DNA of 64,000 bases from positions 19,495-83,494 of the forward strand of contig NZ_JADPBQ010000013.1 in the NCBI RefSeq assembly GCF_015670405.1, in the 5' to 3' direction. The DNA comes from Clostridium sp. 1001271B_151109_B4 (lineage in GTDB: Bacteria; Bacillota; Clostridia; Clostridiales; Clostridiaceae). Made by a program: the position numbers and the translations under genes. How positions within the stretch are numbered: the first letter of the stretch is position 1; each line of letters begins with the position of its first letter. This document shows, one piece after another, positions 36,708-47,362 of this stretch. Below the pieces are notes generated by a model, which saw nothing but the letters and a program-made list of their open reading frames with translations, did no database searches and was not told where the DNA came from.

Positions 36708-37012
36708 TGAGTATGTTAATGATGAACCTTCAATTATTTGCCCACAAAAAAGGGGTAGGTAGTTCAAAGAATGGTAGAGACTCTGAATCTAAAAGATTAG
36801 GTGCTAAGGCTGCTGACGGAGAATTCGTTTTAGCTGGAAACATCCTTTACAGACAAAGAGGAACTAAGATTCACCCAGGTCTAAACGTAGGTAAGGGTGG
36901 AGATGACACTTTATTTGCTAAAGAAGACGGAATCGTAAGATTTGAAAGAATGGGAAGAGACAAGAAGAAAGTTTCTGTTTACCCAGTAAGCGTTGAAGAA
37001 ATAGCTGAATAA
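36707..37012 (+). CDS. rpmA: 50S ribosomal protein L27 with Prp-cleaved leader
   Basis: A 101-aa L27 precursor. Near the N-terminus, [11 protein letters not shown] contains the Firmicute Prp cleavage site, after LQLFA, so mature L27 starts with His-Lys-Lys. The body ([17 protein letters not shown]) is canonical. AGGAGG is four bases before ATG 36707 and ten before ATG 36713, so either could be used. The overlap with prp implies coupled translation. Confidence 0.97.
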   Translation: MSMLMMNLQLFAHKKGVGSSKNGRDSESKRLGAKAADGEFVLAGNILYRQRGTKIHPGLNVGKGGDDTLFAKEDGIVRFERMGRDKKKVSVYPVSVEEIAE

Positions 37013-37028
37013 TTATATTTATATAGGT

Positions 37029-37054
37029 AAAAGCACCCGTAAGGGTGCTTTTAT
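37029..37054 (+). terminator. Terminator of rplU-prp-rpmA operon
   Basis: AAAAGCACCC-GTAA-GGGTGCTTTT is a perfect ten-base stem with a tetraloop, followed by ATTCTT. Confidence 0.92.
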
Positions 37055-37142
37055 TCTTGTAATAGATATATAATTTATATATACTATTATAAAATATATA
37101 TGTTATGGAATAATAAAAATAGATTATTATGTTTAACATTAA

Positions 37143-38453
<1,311 letters not shown>

Positions 38454-38464
38454 GAGGAAATTTT

Positions 38465-38770
38465 ATGATAACAGGAAAGCAAAGAGCTTATTTAAGAGGG
38501 CTTGCAAATACTATGAGTCCAATATTCCAAATTGGAAAGAATGGTGTTGAAGAAACTTTTTTAAGACAATTAAAGGAAGCATTAGAAGCTAGAGAACTTA
38601 TTAAAATAAAGGTTTTAGAAAATAGTGGTTTAGCAGCTAGAGAAGTTTCAGATGAAATATGTAAAGCTATTGGATGTGAAGGAGTTCAAGCAATCGGTAG
38701 TAAGATTGTATTATATAAGAAGTCAGAAAAGAAACCTAAAATAGAATTGCCACAAGGAAAAAATAACTAG
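38465..38770 (+). CDS. yhbY: CRM-domain RNA-binding protein YhbY
   Basis: A 101-aa YhbY-family protein. LTGKQRAYLRGLA-type start (here ITGKQRAYLRGLANTMSP), the QIGKNGV motif and the C-terminal GSKIVLYKKS are conserved. It binds pre-50S ribosomal particles in other bacteria. It lies 11 bp after obg and two bases before nadD. Confidence 0.95.
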   Translation: MITGKQRAYLRGLANTMSPIFQIGKNGVEETFLRQLKEALEARELIKIKVLENSGLAAREVSDEICKAIGCEGVQAIGSKIVLYKKSEKKPKIELPQGKNN

Positions 38771-38772
38771 TT

Positions 38773-39381
38773 ATGAAACGATATGGTATGATGGGGGGAA
38801 CATTTAATCCCATACATTTAGCACATTTATATATAGCATATGAAGCTAAAGAAGTCTTAGAGTTAGATAAAGTTATATTTATGGTAGCTGGTAATCCACC
38901 ACATAAAAAGGATAGTCCGGTAATAGACTCTAAGTATAGGAATGATATGGTTAAAAAGGCTATAGAAGGTTATAAAGGCTTTGAAATCAGTGATTATGAA
39001 ATAAAGAAAAATGGGTATAGTTATACCTATGAAACTTTACAGTATTTAAAAAACTTAGATGATGTTAGTGAAGTATTTTTTATTGCAGGTGCAGATTCAT
39101 TAATGGATATAGAAAAGTGGAGAAATACTGATTTAGTATTAGAAAATTGTACTTTCGTTGCTTTTAATAGAGGAGAATATACTAAAGATATTCTTGAGTT
39201 ACAGAAATCTAAATTAGAAGAAAGATACAATGCTAAAATAATATTACTTGATGTAGCCAATATAGATATTTCTTCATCAATGATTAGAGAAAGAATAGCT
39301 GAAGGAAAAAGAGTAGACTTTTTCTTGCCAGAAGGAGTAATGACGTATATAAGTGAAAATAATTTATATAGGAGAGAGTAA
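38773..39381 (+). CDS. nadD: Nicotinate-nucleotide adenylyltransferase
   Basis: Makes deamido-NAD from nicotinate mononucleotide and ATP. GGTFNPIHLAHL (residues 8-19) holds the nucleotidyltransferase HxGH-like motif, and SSSMIRERI near 170 is the second ATP motif. The gene starts two bases after the yhbY stop. Translation is likely coupled, and no separate strong ribosome site is seen. Confidence 0.96.
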   Translation: MKRYGMMGGTFNPIHLAHLYIAYEAKEVLELDKVIFMVAGNPPHKKDSPVIDSKYRNDMVKKAIEGYKGFEISDYEIKKNGYSYTYETLQYLKNLDDVSEVFFIAGADSLMDIEKWRNTDLVLENCTFVAFNRGEYTKDILELQKSKLEERYNAKIILLDVANIDISSSMIRERIAEGKRVDFFLPEGVMTYISENNLYRRE

Positions 39382-39382
39382 A

Positions 39383-39949
39383 ATGTGGGGAATAGATGAA
39401 ATAAAGGATTATTTAAAAGATAATTTAAAACCATCTAGATATGGTCATACCTTAGGGGTAGTAAAAACTGCTATTGATCTTGCGAATATTTACAACGAAG
39501 ATGTTAAAAAGGCTGAAATAGCTGCACTTTGCCATGATGTAGCAAAAAATATGAGTAGTGAGGAAATGCTAAAAATAATTAAAGATGAAAATATTTTATT
39601 ATCAGTAGATGAAAAAAATACTGAAGAATTATGGCATTCAATAATTGCACCTATTTTAGGAAAGAAAATTTTTAAGATAGATGATGAAGAAATATTAAGT
39701 GCAATGAGATGGCATACTACTGGAAAAGAAAATATGAATAAATTGGAAAAAATAATATATTTAGCTGATTTAATTGAACCTTCAAGAAAGTTTGAGGGTG
39801 TAGAAGAAATTAGAGCGATTTCTCGTAAGAACTTAGATGAAGCTATGTTAAAAGCATTAACTCATACAACTATGTATTTATTAAATCAGGACTGTGCAGT
39901 AGATGTAAATTCTGTTAAAGCAAGAAATTATTTGTTGTATAATAGATAA
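39383..39949 (+). CDS. yqeK: HD-domain hydrolase YqeK (Ap4A hydrolase family)
   Basis: A 188-aa HD-superfamily phosphohydrolase with RYGHTLGV near 24, CHDVAKN near 53 (the HD pair), WHSIIAP near 87 and MRWHTTG near 110. The family hydrolyses diadenosine tetraphosphate. ATG 39383 with GGAGAGAG upstream is used. The in-frame ATG at 39353 lies inside nadD. It begins one base after the nadD stop. Confidence 0.94.
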   Translation: MWGIDEIKDYLKDNLKPSRYGHTLGVVKTAIDLANIYNEDVKKAEIAALCHDVAKNMSSEEMLKIIKDENILLSVDEKNTEELWHSIIAPILGKKIFKIDDEEILSAMRWHTTGKENMNKLEKIIYLADLIEPSRKFEGVEEIRAISRKNLDEAMLKALTHTTMYLLNQDCAVDVNSVKARNYLLYNR

Positions 39950-39993
39950 GTAAATACAATTATATATTTAGTTTATAAGGTGAGGGATGGGCA

Positions 39994-41334
39994 ATGGCAG
40001 GAAATAAAAAAAGTGAGAAACAAAATGCCAGAAGGGGATCGAGGCAATTAAGTCCAAGGGAAGAACTTGAAATTAAACAAAGGCTTAAGAGAAAAGAAAA
40101 AAAATCAACTGTTATTAAGAGAGCAATTACAGCTTTAATTTTAACAATAGTGGTACTTGGTGGATTAGTTGGAGTATATTTATTTTCATTTGTTTCATCG
40201 CTTAATAATAATGATATCATATCAGCAGTCAAACCAAGTTCAAATGAAACTGTAAATATATTATTGCTTGGAATGGATATAGGAGATGCAGAAAATACTT
40301 CTAATTCATCAGCAAGAAGAACAGATACTATGATGCTGATTAACTATAATCCACGTACAGATAATATAAACGTTGTTTCAATACCTAGAGATACATTAAT
40401 AGAAGTAGATAATGCAACAGATGGGAATGGAAATAAAATTCCTTATTGGAAGATAAATGCGGCTTATGTTTTAGGTGGAGAAGAAGAGGTTATAGAACAA
40501 GTTCAAAATCTTTTAGATGTACAAATTAATTATTTAGTTGAAATAGATTATGCTGCCTTTAGGAATTTAATTGACGCTATTGGAGGAGTTGAAATGTATA
40601 TTGATAGAGATATGTATTATGATGATGATGCACAAGATTTACATATACATTTCAATGCTGGTGAAACAGTGTTATTAGATGGGCAAAAGGCAGAAGAGTA
40701 TTTTAGATGGAGAAAAAATAATGATGGAACTGGACTTGCAGAAGGTGATTTAGGAAGAATTAAAAATCAACAGGCATTTATATCTGCAGTAATTGAAAAA
40801 TGTACTAGTCCAGAAATTATAACACAGATTCCAAGTATTCTTAAGTCTGTAAAAGAAAATATAGTAACTAATATGTCTGGAAGTGATATGATTTACTATG
40901 GATTGAAGATGATTAAAAATGAAGGAATCTCTATGAATACTTTACAAGGTGATAATGAAAGAATTTATGGGCAAGATTTCTTGGTTATGAATCCATCATA
41001 TAATCAAAGTTTATTAGAATCATTAAAGATAACAAGTGAAGCTGATAAGACTGCAGACAGAACTGGTCATTCTATAATGGTTTTAAATGCTACTAGGGTA
41101 AATGGATTAGCAGGTAATTTGAGAATAGAATTAGAAAACTTAGGATATACAAATATTAGCGTAGGTAATTATGATAAATCAAAGGAATCTAAGATACTAT
41201 CTAATGATAAAGAACTTAAAAAGCTATTAAGTGAAGATACAGGAATTAATAATCTTTCAAGAAATAAGGAAGAAGAATATGAAAATTATGATGCTGTAAT
41301 TATTATTGGAGAAGATTATTTAACATTTAATTGA
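39994..41334 (+). CDS. LytR-CpsA-Psr family glycopolymer ligase
   Basis: A membrane enzyme that attaches teichoic acid-like or capsule polymers to peptidoglycan. A basic cytoplasmic tail (1-45) and one transmembrane helix (about 47-68) precede the LCP domain, with LLLGMDIGD, RRTDTMMLI, IPRDTLIE and the Arg/Asp-rich WKINAAY and RIKNQQAF. A C-terminal LytR_C domain (about 350-445) follows. Length 446 aa. In related genomes rsfS usually follows this gene, but not here. Confidence 0.92.
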   Translation: MAGNKKSEKQNARRGSRQLSPREELEIKQRLKRKEKKSTVIKRAITALILTIVVLGGLVGVYLFSFVSSLNNNDIISAVKPSSNETVNILLLGMDIGDAENTSNSSARRTDTMMLINYNPRTDNINVVSIPRDTLIEVDNATDGNGNKIPYWKINAAYVLGGEEEVIEQVQNLLDVQINYLVEIDYAAFRNLIDAIGGVEMYIDRDMYYDDDAQDLHIHFNAGETVLLDGQKAEEYFRWRKNNDGTGLAEGDLGRIKNQQAFISAVIEKCTSPEIITQIPSILKSVKENIVTNMSGSDMIYYGLKMIKNEGISMNTLQGDNERIYGQDFLVMNPSYNQSLLESLKITSEADKTADRTGHSIMVLNATRVNGLAGNLRIELENLGYTNISVGNYDKSKESKILSNDKELKKLLSEDTGINNLSRNKEEEYENYDAVIIIGEDYLTFN

Positions 41335-41337
41335 TAA

Positions 41338-41373
41338 ACTTAAGGTTAGCAAGAATCATAATTAACTTTAAGT
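41338..41373 (+). terminator. Possible weak terminator after LCP gene
   Basis: ACTTAAGGTTA (41338-41348) pairs with TAACTTTAAGT (41363-41373), 11 bp with one G-U pair. Only TTT follows, so termination may be weak or absent. Confidence 0.35.
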
Positions 41374-41400
41374 TTGACTCTTAACTTTAGGGAGGAAAAC

Positions 41401-42303
41401 ATGAGTACTTTAGAGAAGTGTGTAGATAAAGCCTTTGATGGAATAAAGATAAGAGAATACTTAAAAGCAGAGATGGGATTATCATCAAGGCTTATTAGAG
41501 GTGCTGCTTTAGATAAAAGAATATTAGTAAATAATAATCCAGTTAAAATGAATTATGTATTAAAGGCTAATGATAATATTTTAATTAACCTTAAGAAAAA
41601 GGAAAGTCAAAATATAGAGCCGGAAAAAATAGATATAAATATAGTATATGAAGATAGCGATATAATTGTAGTAAATAAAAGACCTAATATGGTAGTTCAT
41701 CCTACTAAGCGTTATCAATCAGGAACATTAGCGAATGCATTATTGTATTATTTTAAGGAAACTAATCAAGATTGTATTGTAAGACTTGTTAGTAGACTTG
41801 ATATGGATACTTCTGGATTAATAATAATTGCTAAAAATCAGTATGCTCATATGGAGTTATCAAAGGATATGCAGCAAAATGGAATAGAAAAAAGATATTT
41901 AGCATTAGTTCATGGTCATATGGAACAAAGAGAAGGAACTATAGATAAGCCAATTTATAGACCAGAAATTGAAGGGAACATGAGAAGAGTTGTAGATGAA
42001 AGAGGGCAAAGAAGTATTACTCATTATAAAGTAGTAGAAAGATTAAGAGATGCTGATTTAGTTGAATGCTTATTAGAAACAGGGAGAACACATCAAATAA
42101 GAGTTCATTTAAGTCACTTAGGGCATCCTATCTATGGAGATACTTTATATGGATTTGAAGAAGATGCTCAATTAATTTCAAGACAGGCACTTCATGCATA
42201 TGGATTAAACTTTAAATCCCCTAGAACAAAGGAACAGCTGCAATTACGAGCTGATTTACCTGAAGATATAAAAGCACTTTTAGAAAAGCTAAGAGAGAGT
42301 TAA
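41401..42303 (+). CDS. rluD: RluA-family 23S rRNA pseudouridine synthase
   Basis: A 300-aa pseudouridine synthase with an N-terminal S4 RNA-binding domain (about 10-70) and the catalytic motif RLDMDTSGLII (near 137-147, D the catalytic Asp). The conserved HQIRVHLSHLGHPIYGD lies near 231. The target position (RluD type) is inferred from family only. ATG 41401 follows GGGAGGAAAAC. The extra upstream frame from 41374 has no ribosome site. Confidence 0.92.
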   Translation: MSTLEKCVDKAFDGIKIREYLKAEMGLSSRLIRGAALDKRILVNNNPVKMNYVLKANDNILINLKKKESQNIEPEKIDINIVYEDSDIIVVNKRPNMVVHPTKRYQSGTLANALLYYFKETNQDCIVRLVSRLDMDTSGLIIIAKNQYAHMELSKDMQQNGIEKRYLALVHGHMEQREGTIDKPIYRPEIEGNMRRVVDERGQRSITHYKVVERLRDADLVECLLETGRTHQIRVHLSHLGHPIYGDTLYGFEEDAQLISRQALHAYGLNFKSPRTKEQLQLRADLPEDIKALLEKLRES

Positions 42304-42348
42304 TATAATACTTAGTATAGAGGTGTCTTATAAATAATTATTTTAATG

Positions 42349-42377
42349 AAAAAGTCTGCCATTAAGGCAGACTTTTT
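42349..42377. terminator. Bidirectional terminator between rluD-type gene and dac gene
   Basis: AAAAAGTCTGCC-ATTAA-GGCAGACTTTTT is a perfect 12-bp stem with A and T runs on both sides. It serves the + strand synthase gene and the convergent carboxypeptidase gene. Confidence 0.93.
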
Positions 42378-42379
42378 CG

Positions 42380-43690
42380 TTAAAAATTATGTTTATTTCT
42401 TATATAAGAACGTCTTGCTAAAAAGCTTTTTCGTCTATTTCTTTTACGTATTGTAAAAATGATAATAATAATAACTATTATTAAAATAATTCCAGATGCT
42501 ACTCCAGAAATAAAATATTTATTATTAGTAATTTTATTAACAGTATTTTTAACTGCAACTTCAGTTGTATATTCTCTAGATTCACCACTATCTAATTTTA
42601 TATCGGATATTTTATTACCGTTAAGTAAAAGTGAAGCATTAAATAGTGTTTCACCTTTTTTTATAGATGTTTTACTTAAATCTTTATCTTCGTAAGTAAC
42701 AGATAAGTTAATATTATCTTTATTTTCTCCATTTGCAAGATTGAAAGTATAATAAATATCTTCATCAGCAAGTAATGGAATAGTAGTTGAACTATCTAAA
42801 GCATAATTATCCAATTTATCACCAGCTGTTACTATTTTTTCAGTTTTAAAGTTTTCAAAGCCCCAATCAAATAATTGACCAACTCCTGTATATAAACCAT
42901 CTTTATCAGTAGCATTTAAAAATGAACCTACTATTTCTTGGCCATCTTTAACTGCAACAGCAGCATATGAATGATTAGCTGCAACTGTATATCCAGTTTT
43001 ACCTACATAAGCATATTGATATGTATAAGCTCCACTTTCTTTTAATAAAGGATTATGATTTGATGCCCATTTTTCACTTCCATCTGAATAAGGATGATTT
43101 GCATAAAAATATGATGGGGTTTGTGAAATTCTAACAAAGTCTGAATTTTGAGAAGCATATCTCATTATTAAAGCTAAATCATGAGCAGTTGTTAGATGAC
43201 CATCTTCTGTTAGTCCACTTGGATTTTTAAAGGTAGTATTTGTTGCCCCTAATTCTTTAGCTTTTTCATTCATAAGCTTGGTAAATTCATCAATTGAACC
43301 TGAAATATGTTCTGCAATTGCTTCTGCACAATCATTTCCAGATTCTAGCAGTAACCCGTAAAGCAATTCTTCAATTGTATAAACTTCACCTTGCTCTATT
43401 CCTATGGAAGATCCATCGGCTTTGGGTGGATTTTCTCCTATAGTAACTTGATCTGTAAGATTACACTTTTCTAATGCTAATATTGCTGTCATTATTTTTG
43501 TTGTTGATGCAGGCATATATTGAACATCAGAATTTTTCTCGTATAGTACTTGACCTGTTTTTGCATCCATAAGATATACTCCTTCAGAGCATATATTAGG
43601 AAAAGCAAAGGAGTTTACTACAGTAATATTTAACAACAATATTGTTGAGAAAAATACTAAAGCAAACGTTTTAAATACTCTTTTCTTCAT
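42380..43690 (-). CDS. dacF: D-alanyl-D-alanine carboxypeptidase (PBP5/DacF type)
   Basis: A secreted low-molecular-mass PBP that trims the peptidoglycan pentapeptide. A signal peptide (1-27) precedes the S11 motifs: PASTTK (SxxK, near 58), SGNDC (SxN, near 117) and KTGYT (near 222). A beta-rich C-terminal domain is followed by a final transmembrane helix (about 393-415) and a basic tail, unlike the amphipathic anchor of PBP5. I start at the second Met (43690), which has GGGAGAG five bases upstream. The Met at 43711 does not. Confidence 0.93.
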   Translation of the reverse strand: MKKRVFKTFALVFFSTILLLNITVVNSFAFPNICSEGVYLMDAKTGQVLYEKNSDVQYMPASTTKIMTAILALEKCNLTDQVTIGENPPKADGSSIGIEQGEVYTIEELLYGLLLESGNDCAEAIAEHISGSIDEFTKLMNEKAKELGATNTTFKNPSGLTEDGHLTTAHDLALIMRYASQNSDFVRISQTPSYFYANHPYSDGSEKWASNHNPLLKESGAYTYQYAYVGKTGYTVAANHSYAAVAVKDGQEIVGSFLNATDKDGLYTGVGQLFDWGFENFKTEKIVTAGDKLDNYALDSSTTIPLLADEDIYYTFNLANGENKDNINLSVTYEDKDLSKTSIKKGETLFNASLLLNGNKISDIKLDSGESREYTTEVAVKNTVNKITNNKYFISGVASGIILIIVIIIIIFTIRKRNRRKSFLARRSYIRNKHNF

Positions 43691-43830
43691 TTTTCTCTCC
43701 CTATATTTCATAGTTTACTTATTTAGTTTATCAAAAAAGGTGAAATAATTCCACATATAAATTTACATATTAAGTTTATATATGGAAATTATGTTAATAA
43801 TTATAATGAGGTTAATAAGTAGGTGAATAA

Positions 43831-44544
43831 ATGGATAATGTAAAAGAAAAATTAAAAAATATATTTCAAGAGAAAAAAACAATAGGCTTAACAGTAATAT
43901 TAATTTTAGCTCTTATAGTTTCTTTAATGACATATGGAAAGAATAAAAGTAATGTTTTTAAAGATGAATATATGAATAATATTTTTATTGATGAAAATGA
44001 TAATTCTGGAGATAACCAAAATAATAATAGTGATGATGAAAGTGAAATATTTGAAGGAGATTCAAGTTTAATAGTTAATAATGCAAATATTAATGGACAG
44101 AAAGAGAATTTAATTGTTGTAGAAATTAAAGGGGAAGTTATTAATCCAGATGTATATACGTTAAATGAAGGAAGTATAATTAAAGATTTAATAGAAGTAG
44201 CTGGAGGATTAACTGATCAAGCTGATATTTCGAATATAAACAGAGCAAAAGAAATAAATAATCATGAGCTTGTAATAATTAGAAATATTAATGATTTAGT
44301 AAGTGATGAAGAGATAGAAATTAATGTAATGCAAGAAGTAGAGAGTGATGATAGTAAAATTAATATCAATACGGCTGACTTAAGTAAACTTAAAGACATT
44401 CCAGGCATAGGAGATGTAAAAGCTAATTCTATTATTATGTATAGAGAAGAGAATGGTGGATTTAAAACAATAGAAGAATTAAAAAATGTTGATGGAATAG
44501 GAGAAAAAACTTTTGAAAAGATAAAAGACAATATAAAAATATAA
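43831..44544 (+). CDS. comEA: ComEA-like competence protein (SLBB plus helix-hairpin-helix)
   Basis: A 237-aa membrane-anchored DNA receptor. One transmembrane helix (about 17-37) and an acidic Asn/Asp-rich linker precede an SLBB domain (about 85-145, IKGEVINPDVYTL). The C-terminal double helix-hairpin-helix (about 170-237) has ININTADLSKLKDIPGIG and VDGIGEKTFEKI. It would bind incoming double-stranded DNA. No comEB or comEC follows, so it is split from the usual operon. Confidence 0.9.
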   Translation: MDNVKEKLKNIFQEKKTIGLTVILILALIVSLMTYGKNKSNVFKDEYMNNIFIDENDNSGDNQNNNSDDESEIFEGDSSLIVNNANINGQKENLIVVEIKGEVINPDVYTLNEGSIIKDLIEVAGGLTDQADISNINRAKEINNHELVIIRNINDLVSDEEIEINVMQEVESDDSKININTADLSKLKDIPGIGDVKANSIIMYREENGGFKTIEELKNVDGIGEKTFEKIKDNIKI

Positions 44545-44584
44545 TTCTTAATGTGAATTTTAAATAAATAAGTTAATAAACGCA

Positions 44585-44613
44585 TTTAAATGAAAGGTTA
44601 TTAATGTTATAAT
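44585..44613 (+). promoter_or_regulatory. Promoter of lipoprotein gene
   Basis: TTTAAA (44585-44590), a 17-bp spacer and TATAAT (44608-44613) with an extended -10 TG at 44605-44606. It sits 57 bp before the lipoprotein ATG. Confidence 0.55.
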
Positions 44614-44670
44614 TAATAGGATTTAGGAAAGCATAATATTATGCTAATAAAGATATAGGGGGAAAACAAC

Positions 44671-45342
44671 ATGAAGAGAAATGTAATAGCTTTAGCATTA
44701 TGTACAGTTTTAGCTATTAGTGTTGTAGGATGCTCAAGTAATAATGATGGTAGCAAAAGTTTATCAAGTGATAATTCAAGAACAGTAGTTGAAGATACTG
44801 AGGTATTACCAGGAACATGGTCAGAAGATTATAGTAGAGATGAAGTAAAAGCATTATATGATAAAGCACTAGCAAGCGTTGAGTCAACAGCAAAAGGATA
44901 TTCATTAGAATATGAAGTAACTGAAAATGAAATAAAAGAAGAAAATAGTGAGTCAATTAATGATACATATATATATTTAGATATTCCAGAAGCAGAGAGA
45001 TTGGAAAGTATGTATTTTGGCTTTAAACAATATGGGTCTGATTTAGCAAGTGGAAAATTAGAAATGAAGATGGGTTATAATTTAGATAAAAAAACTATAT
45101 TAGAAGGACAAAAGTTTGAATTTGAAAACTTATCTTTAGCAGCATTTTCACAAGCTTTTACAGGGGATTATGAAAGAGATTATACTGAATTAGACAAGCA
45201 AATATATGACATAATTAAAAATGAATCTGGAGATGAAATACAAACAATTGAAAATAATCTTGATGGTTTAAAAGAAACAATAACTATAACAGATGATTTC
45301 TTATTGTATAAGTTGGAAAGTAGGGTATATAACTTTAAGTAA
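44671..45342 (+). CDS. Lipoprotein of unknown function
   Basis: A 223-aa protein with a type II signal peptide: basic MKRN, a hydrophobic core and lipobox VVGC at residues 18-21. A Ser/Asn-rich spacer and a soluble acidic domain with WSEDYSRDEVKALYD near 50 follow. It is likely anchored to the outer face of the membrane. I do not recognise the family. GGGGG lies seven bases before the ATG. The RDD protein gene follows after 43 bp and may be co-transcribed. Confidence 0.75.
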   Translation: MKRNVIALALCTVLAISVVGCSSNNDGSKSLSSDNSRTVVEDTEVLPGTWSEDYSRDEVKALYDKALASVESTAKGYSLEYEVTENEIKEENSESINDTYIYLDIPEAERLESMYFGFKQYGSDLASGKLEMKMGYNLDKKTILEGQKFEFENLSLAAFSQAFTGDYERDYTELDKQIYDIIKNESGDEIQTIENNLDGLKETITITDDFLLYKLESRVYNFK

Positions 45343-45385
45343 ATAATAAGCTTTAATTATAAATATAAGTCCTATGGAGGTAGAA

Positions 45386-45793
45386 ATGGTGAATAACAAT
45401 GAAGAAAAGCTAAACAAGGGTGAAGGCCAAAGTGATGATAAAAATATAAATTTATCAAATGAAAAATTAGAAGAGGCTGAAGTTTATTTAGCTGAAGAAA
45501 AAGTAGCAGAAGCTAAAGAATTTATTAGAGACGAAGAAATCAAAAATGATGGCAAGTTATTACACTATACTAAAGTTATATTAAGTGGAGTGTTAGATCA
45601 AATATTTGCAATGTTATTAGCAATGCTTATATTTGGAATATTTGCTTTAGTGATAAGATTATTTGGGTATAAAATTGCTATGAGAGAAGAAGTGTTTTTA
45701 ATTACGTATATTATAAGTAACGTATTCTATTATCCATTAATGCAAGAATTTTTACATGGAAAAACTTTAGGAAAAAAATTTATCTTCAGATAA
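45386..45793 (+). CDS. RDD-family membrane protein
   Basis: A 135-aa protein. An acidic, helical cytoplasmic part (1-55) is followed by two hydrophobic segments (about 65-88 and 97-118) and the ending HGKTLGKKFIFR, where GxTxGKK is typical of RDD domains. The usual Arg and Asp positions are partly replaced. ATG 45386 follows GGAGG (45376-45380). The frame from 45374 overlaps that site. Function unknown. Confidence 0.75.
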   Translation: MVNNNEEKLNKGEGQSDDKNINLSNEKLEEAEVYLAEEKVAEAKEFIRDEEIKNDGKLLHYTKVILSGVLDQIFAMLLAMLIFGIFALVIRLFGYKIAMREEVFLITYIISNVFYYPLMQEFLHGKTLGKKFIFR

Positions 45794-45801
45794 TATGTGT
45801 T

Positions 45802-45836
45802 ACACCTCTATATAATTATAGAGGTGTTTTTCTTTT
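45802..45836 (+). terminator. Terminator after RDD gene
   Basis: ACACCTCTATA pairs with TATAGAGGTGT around TAAT, followed by TTTTTCTTTT. Confidence 0.92.
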
Positions 45837-45955
45837 AGTTTTAAGGTATAATATTAAAAGCTAGAAGTTAAGAGATAATATTATATTTAAATATTATTGG
45901 ATGACTTAATAGGAACTTAAAAAAGATGATTAAAATATAAGGATTGGAGTACAAG

Positions 45956-47311
45956 ATGAAAAGAGGAAGTCAGTTAACATTAAAGATAAATAGCTTAGAA
46001 TTTCCATCAACAGGAATATCAGAGTGTGAAGGAAAGAAAATTTATGTAAAAGGAGCTTTTCCAGGGCAAACAGTAAAAGCAACAGTTAAGAAAAAGAGAG
46101 ACGAATATGCTGAAGCAAAACTTGTAGAGGTTATTGAAAGAGCTGAATATGAAATACCAGCACCATGTCCTCATTTTGGCGTATGTGGAGGATGTAGTTC
46201 ACAAAACTTAACTTATGAAAAACAATTAGAGTTTTTAAGTGATGAAATATGTGAACTTTTTGAAGCTAAGGATTTACCAATGGGAATGTATCTTGGAGTA
46301 AAGGGGAGCGAAAATTGCTGGGAATATAGAAATAAGATGGAGTTCACTTTTGGTGATTTAGAAAAAGGTGGAGAGCTTACTTTAGGAATGCATATGAAAG
46401 GTAAGTCTTTTGGTGTATTAACTGTTGATAGCTGTATGATAGTTGATGAAGATTTCAGAACTATTCTTAAAATAACTGTAGATTACTTTAGAAAAACTGG
46501 ATTACCTTATTATAGAGTAATGAAAAGAGAAGGTTACTTAAGACACTTAGTTATTAGAAAAGCTACTAATACTGGTGAGCTTATGGTTAATTTAGTAACT
46601 ACAACTCAAATTGATTTTGATTTAACTGAATATACTGAATTACTTAAATCTCAAAATTATAAAGGTGAATTAGTATCTGTATTACATACTGAAAATAATT
46701 CTTTATCAGATGCTGTTATACCTGAAAAGGTAAATGTGTTATTTGGAAGAGATTACATAGTTGAAACTTTACTTGGTCTTAAGTTTAAGATATCTCCTTT
46801 CTCATTCTTCCAAACTAATTCTAAAGGAGCTGAATCTCTTTATAGTTTAGTTAGAGACTTTATGGGAGATGGTGAAAATAAAGTTGTATTTGATCTTTAT
46901 TGTGGAACAGGTACAATTGGTCAAATAGCTGCACCTAATGCTAAAAAGGTTGTTGGACTTGAACTTATTGAAGAAGCTGTTGAAGCTGCAAGAGAAAATG
47001 CTAAGCTAAATGGATTAAATAATTGTACATTTATAGCAGGTGATGTTGCAGAAACTATTAAGAAAGTTAAGGATAAACCAGATATAATTATCTTAGATCC
47101 ACCAAGAAGCGGTGTATCTCCAAAGGCGCTTGATTATGTAATTAGATTTAATGCACCAGAGATTATATATGTTTCTTGTAACCCTAAGACTATGGTTGAA
47201 AACTTAGATGTATTATTAGCTCATGGATATAAAGTTGATAAGAGTACAGTTAAGGATATGTTCCCAAATACTCCTCATGCTGAGACAGTTGTAAGATTAA
47301 TTAAGAAATAG
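45956..47311 (+). CDS. rlmD: 23S rRNA (uracil-5-)-methyltransferase RlmD type
   Basis: A SAM-dependent m5U methyltransferase. An N-terminal TRAM domain (about 1-60) and Fe-S cysteines ([10 protein letters not shown], near 67-76) precede the methyltransferase domain, with [13 protein letters not shown] near 315, LDPPRSGV near 380 and the catalytic VSCNPKTM near 405. Firmicutes often carry several such paralogues, so the exact uridine is uncertain. ATG 45956 follows TTGGAG by six bases. It is a single gene with a shared terminator downstream. Confidence 0.93.
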   Translation: MKRGSQLTLKINSLEFPSTGISECEGKKIYVKGAFPGQTVKATVKKKRDEYAEAKLVEVIERAEYEIPAPCPHFGVCGGCSSQNLTYEKQLEFLSDEICELFEAKDLPMGMYLGVKGSENCWEYRNKMEFTFGDLEKGGELTLGMHMKGKSFGVLTVDSCMIVDEDFRTILKITVDYFRKTGLPYYRVMKREGYLRHLVIRKATNTGELMVNLVTTTQIDFDLTEYTELLKSQNYKGELVSVLHTENNSLSDAVIPEKVNVLFGRDYIVETLLGLKFKISPFSFFQTNSKGAESLYSLVRDFMGDGENKVVFDLYCGTGTIGQIAAPNAKKVVGLELIEEAVEAARENAKLNGLNNCTFIAGDVAETIKKVKDKPDIIILDPPRSGVSPKALDYVIRFNAPEIIYVSCNPKTMVENLDVLLAHGYKVDKSTVKDMFPNTPHAETVVRLIKK

Positions 47312-47320
47312 TTATCAAGG

Positions 47321-47349
47321 AAAAAAGGCCTTATTATTAAGGCCTTTTT
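47321..47349. terminator. Bidirectional terminator between rlmD and ABC transporter gene
   Basis: AAAAAAGGCCTT-ATTATT-AAGGCCTTTTT, a near-perfect stem with A and T runs on either side. It serves both convergent genes. Confidence 0.93.
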
Positions 47350-47362
47350 GTGTTTATGGAAA

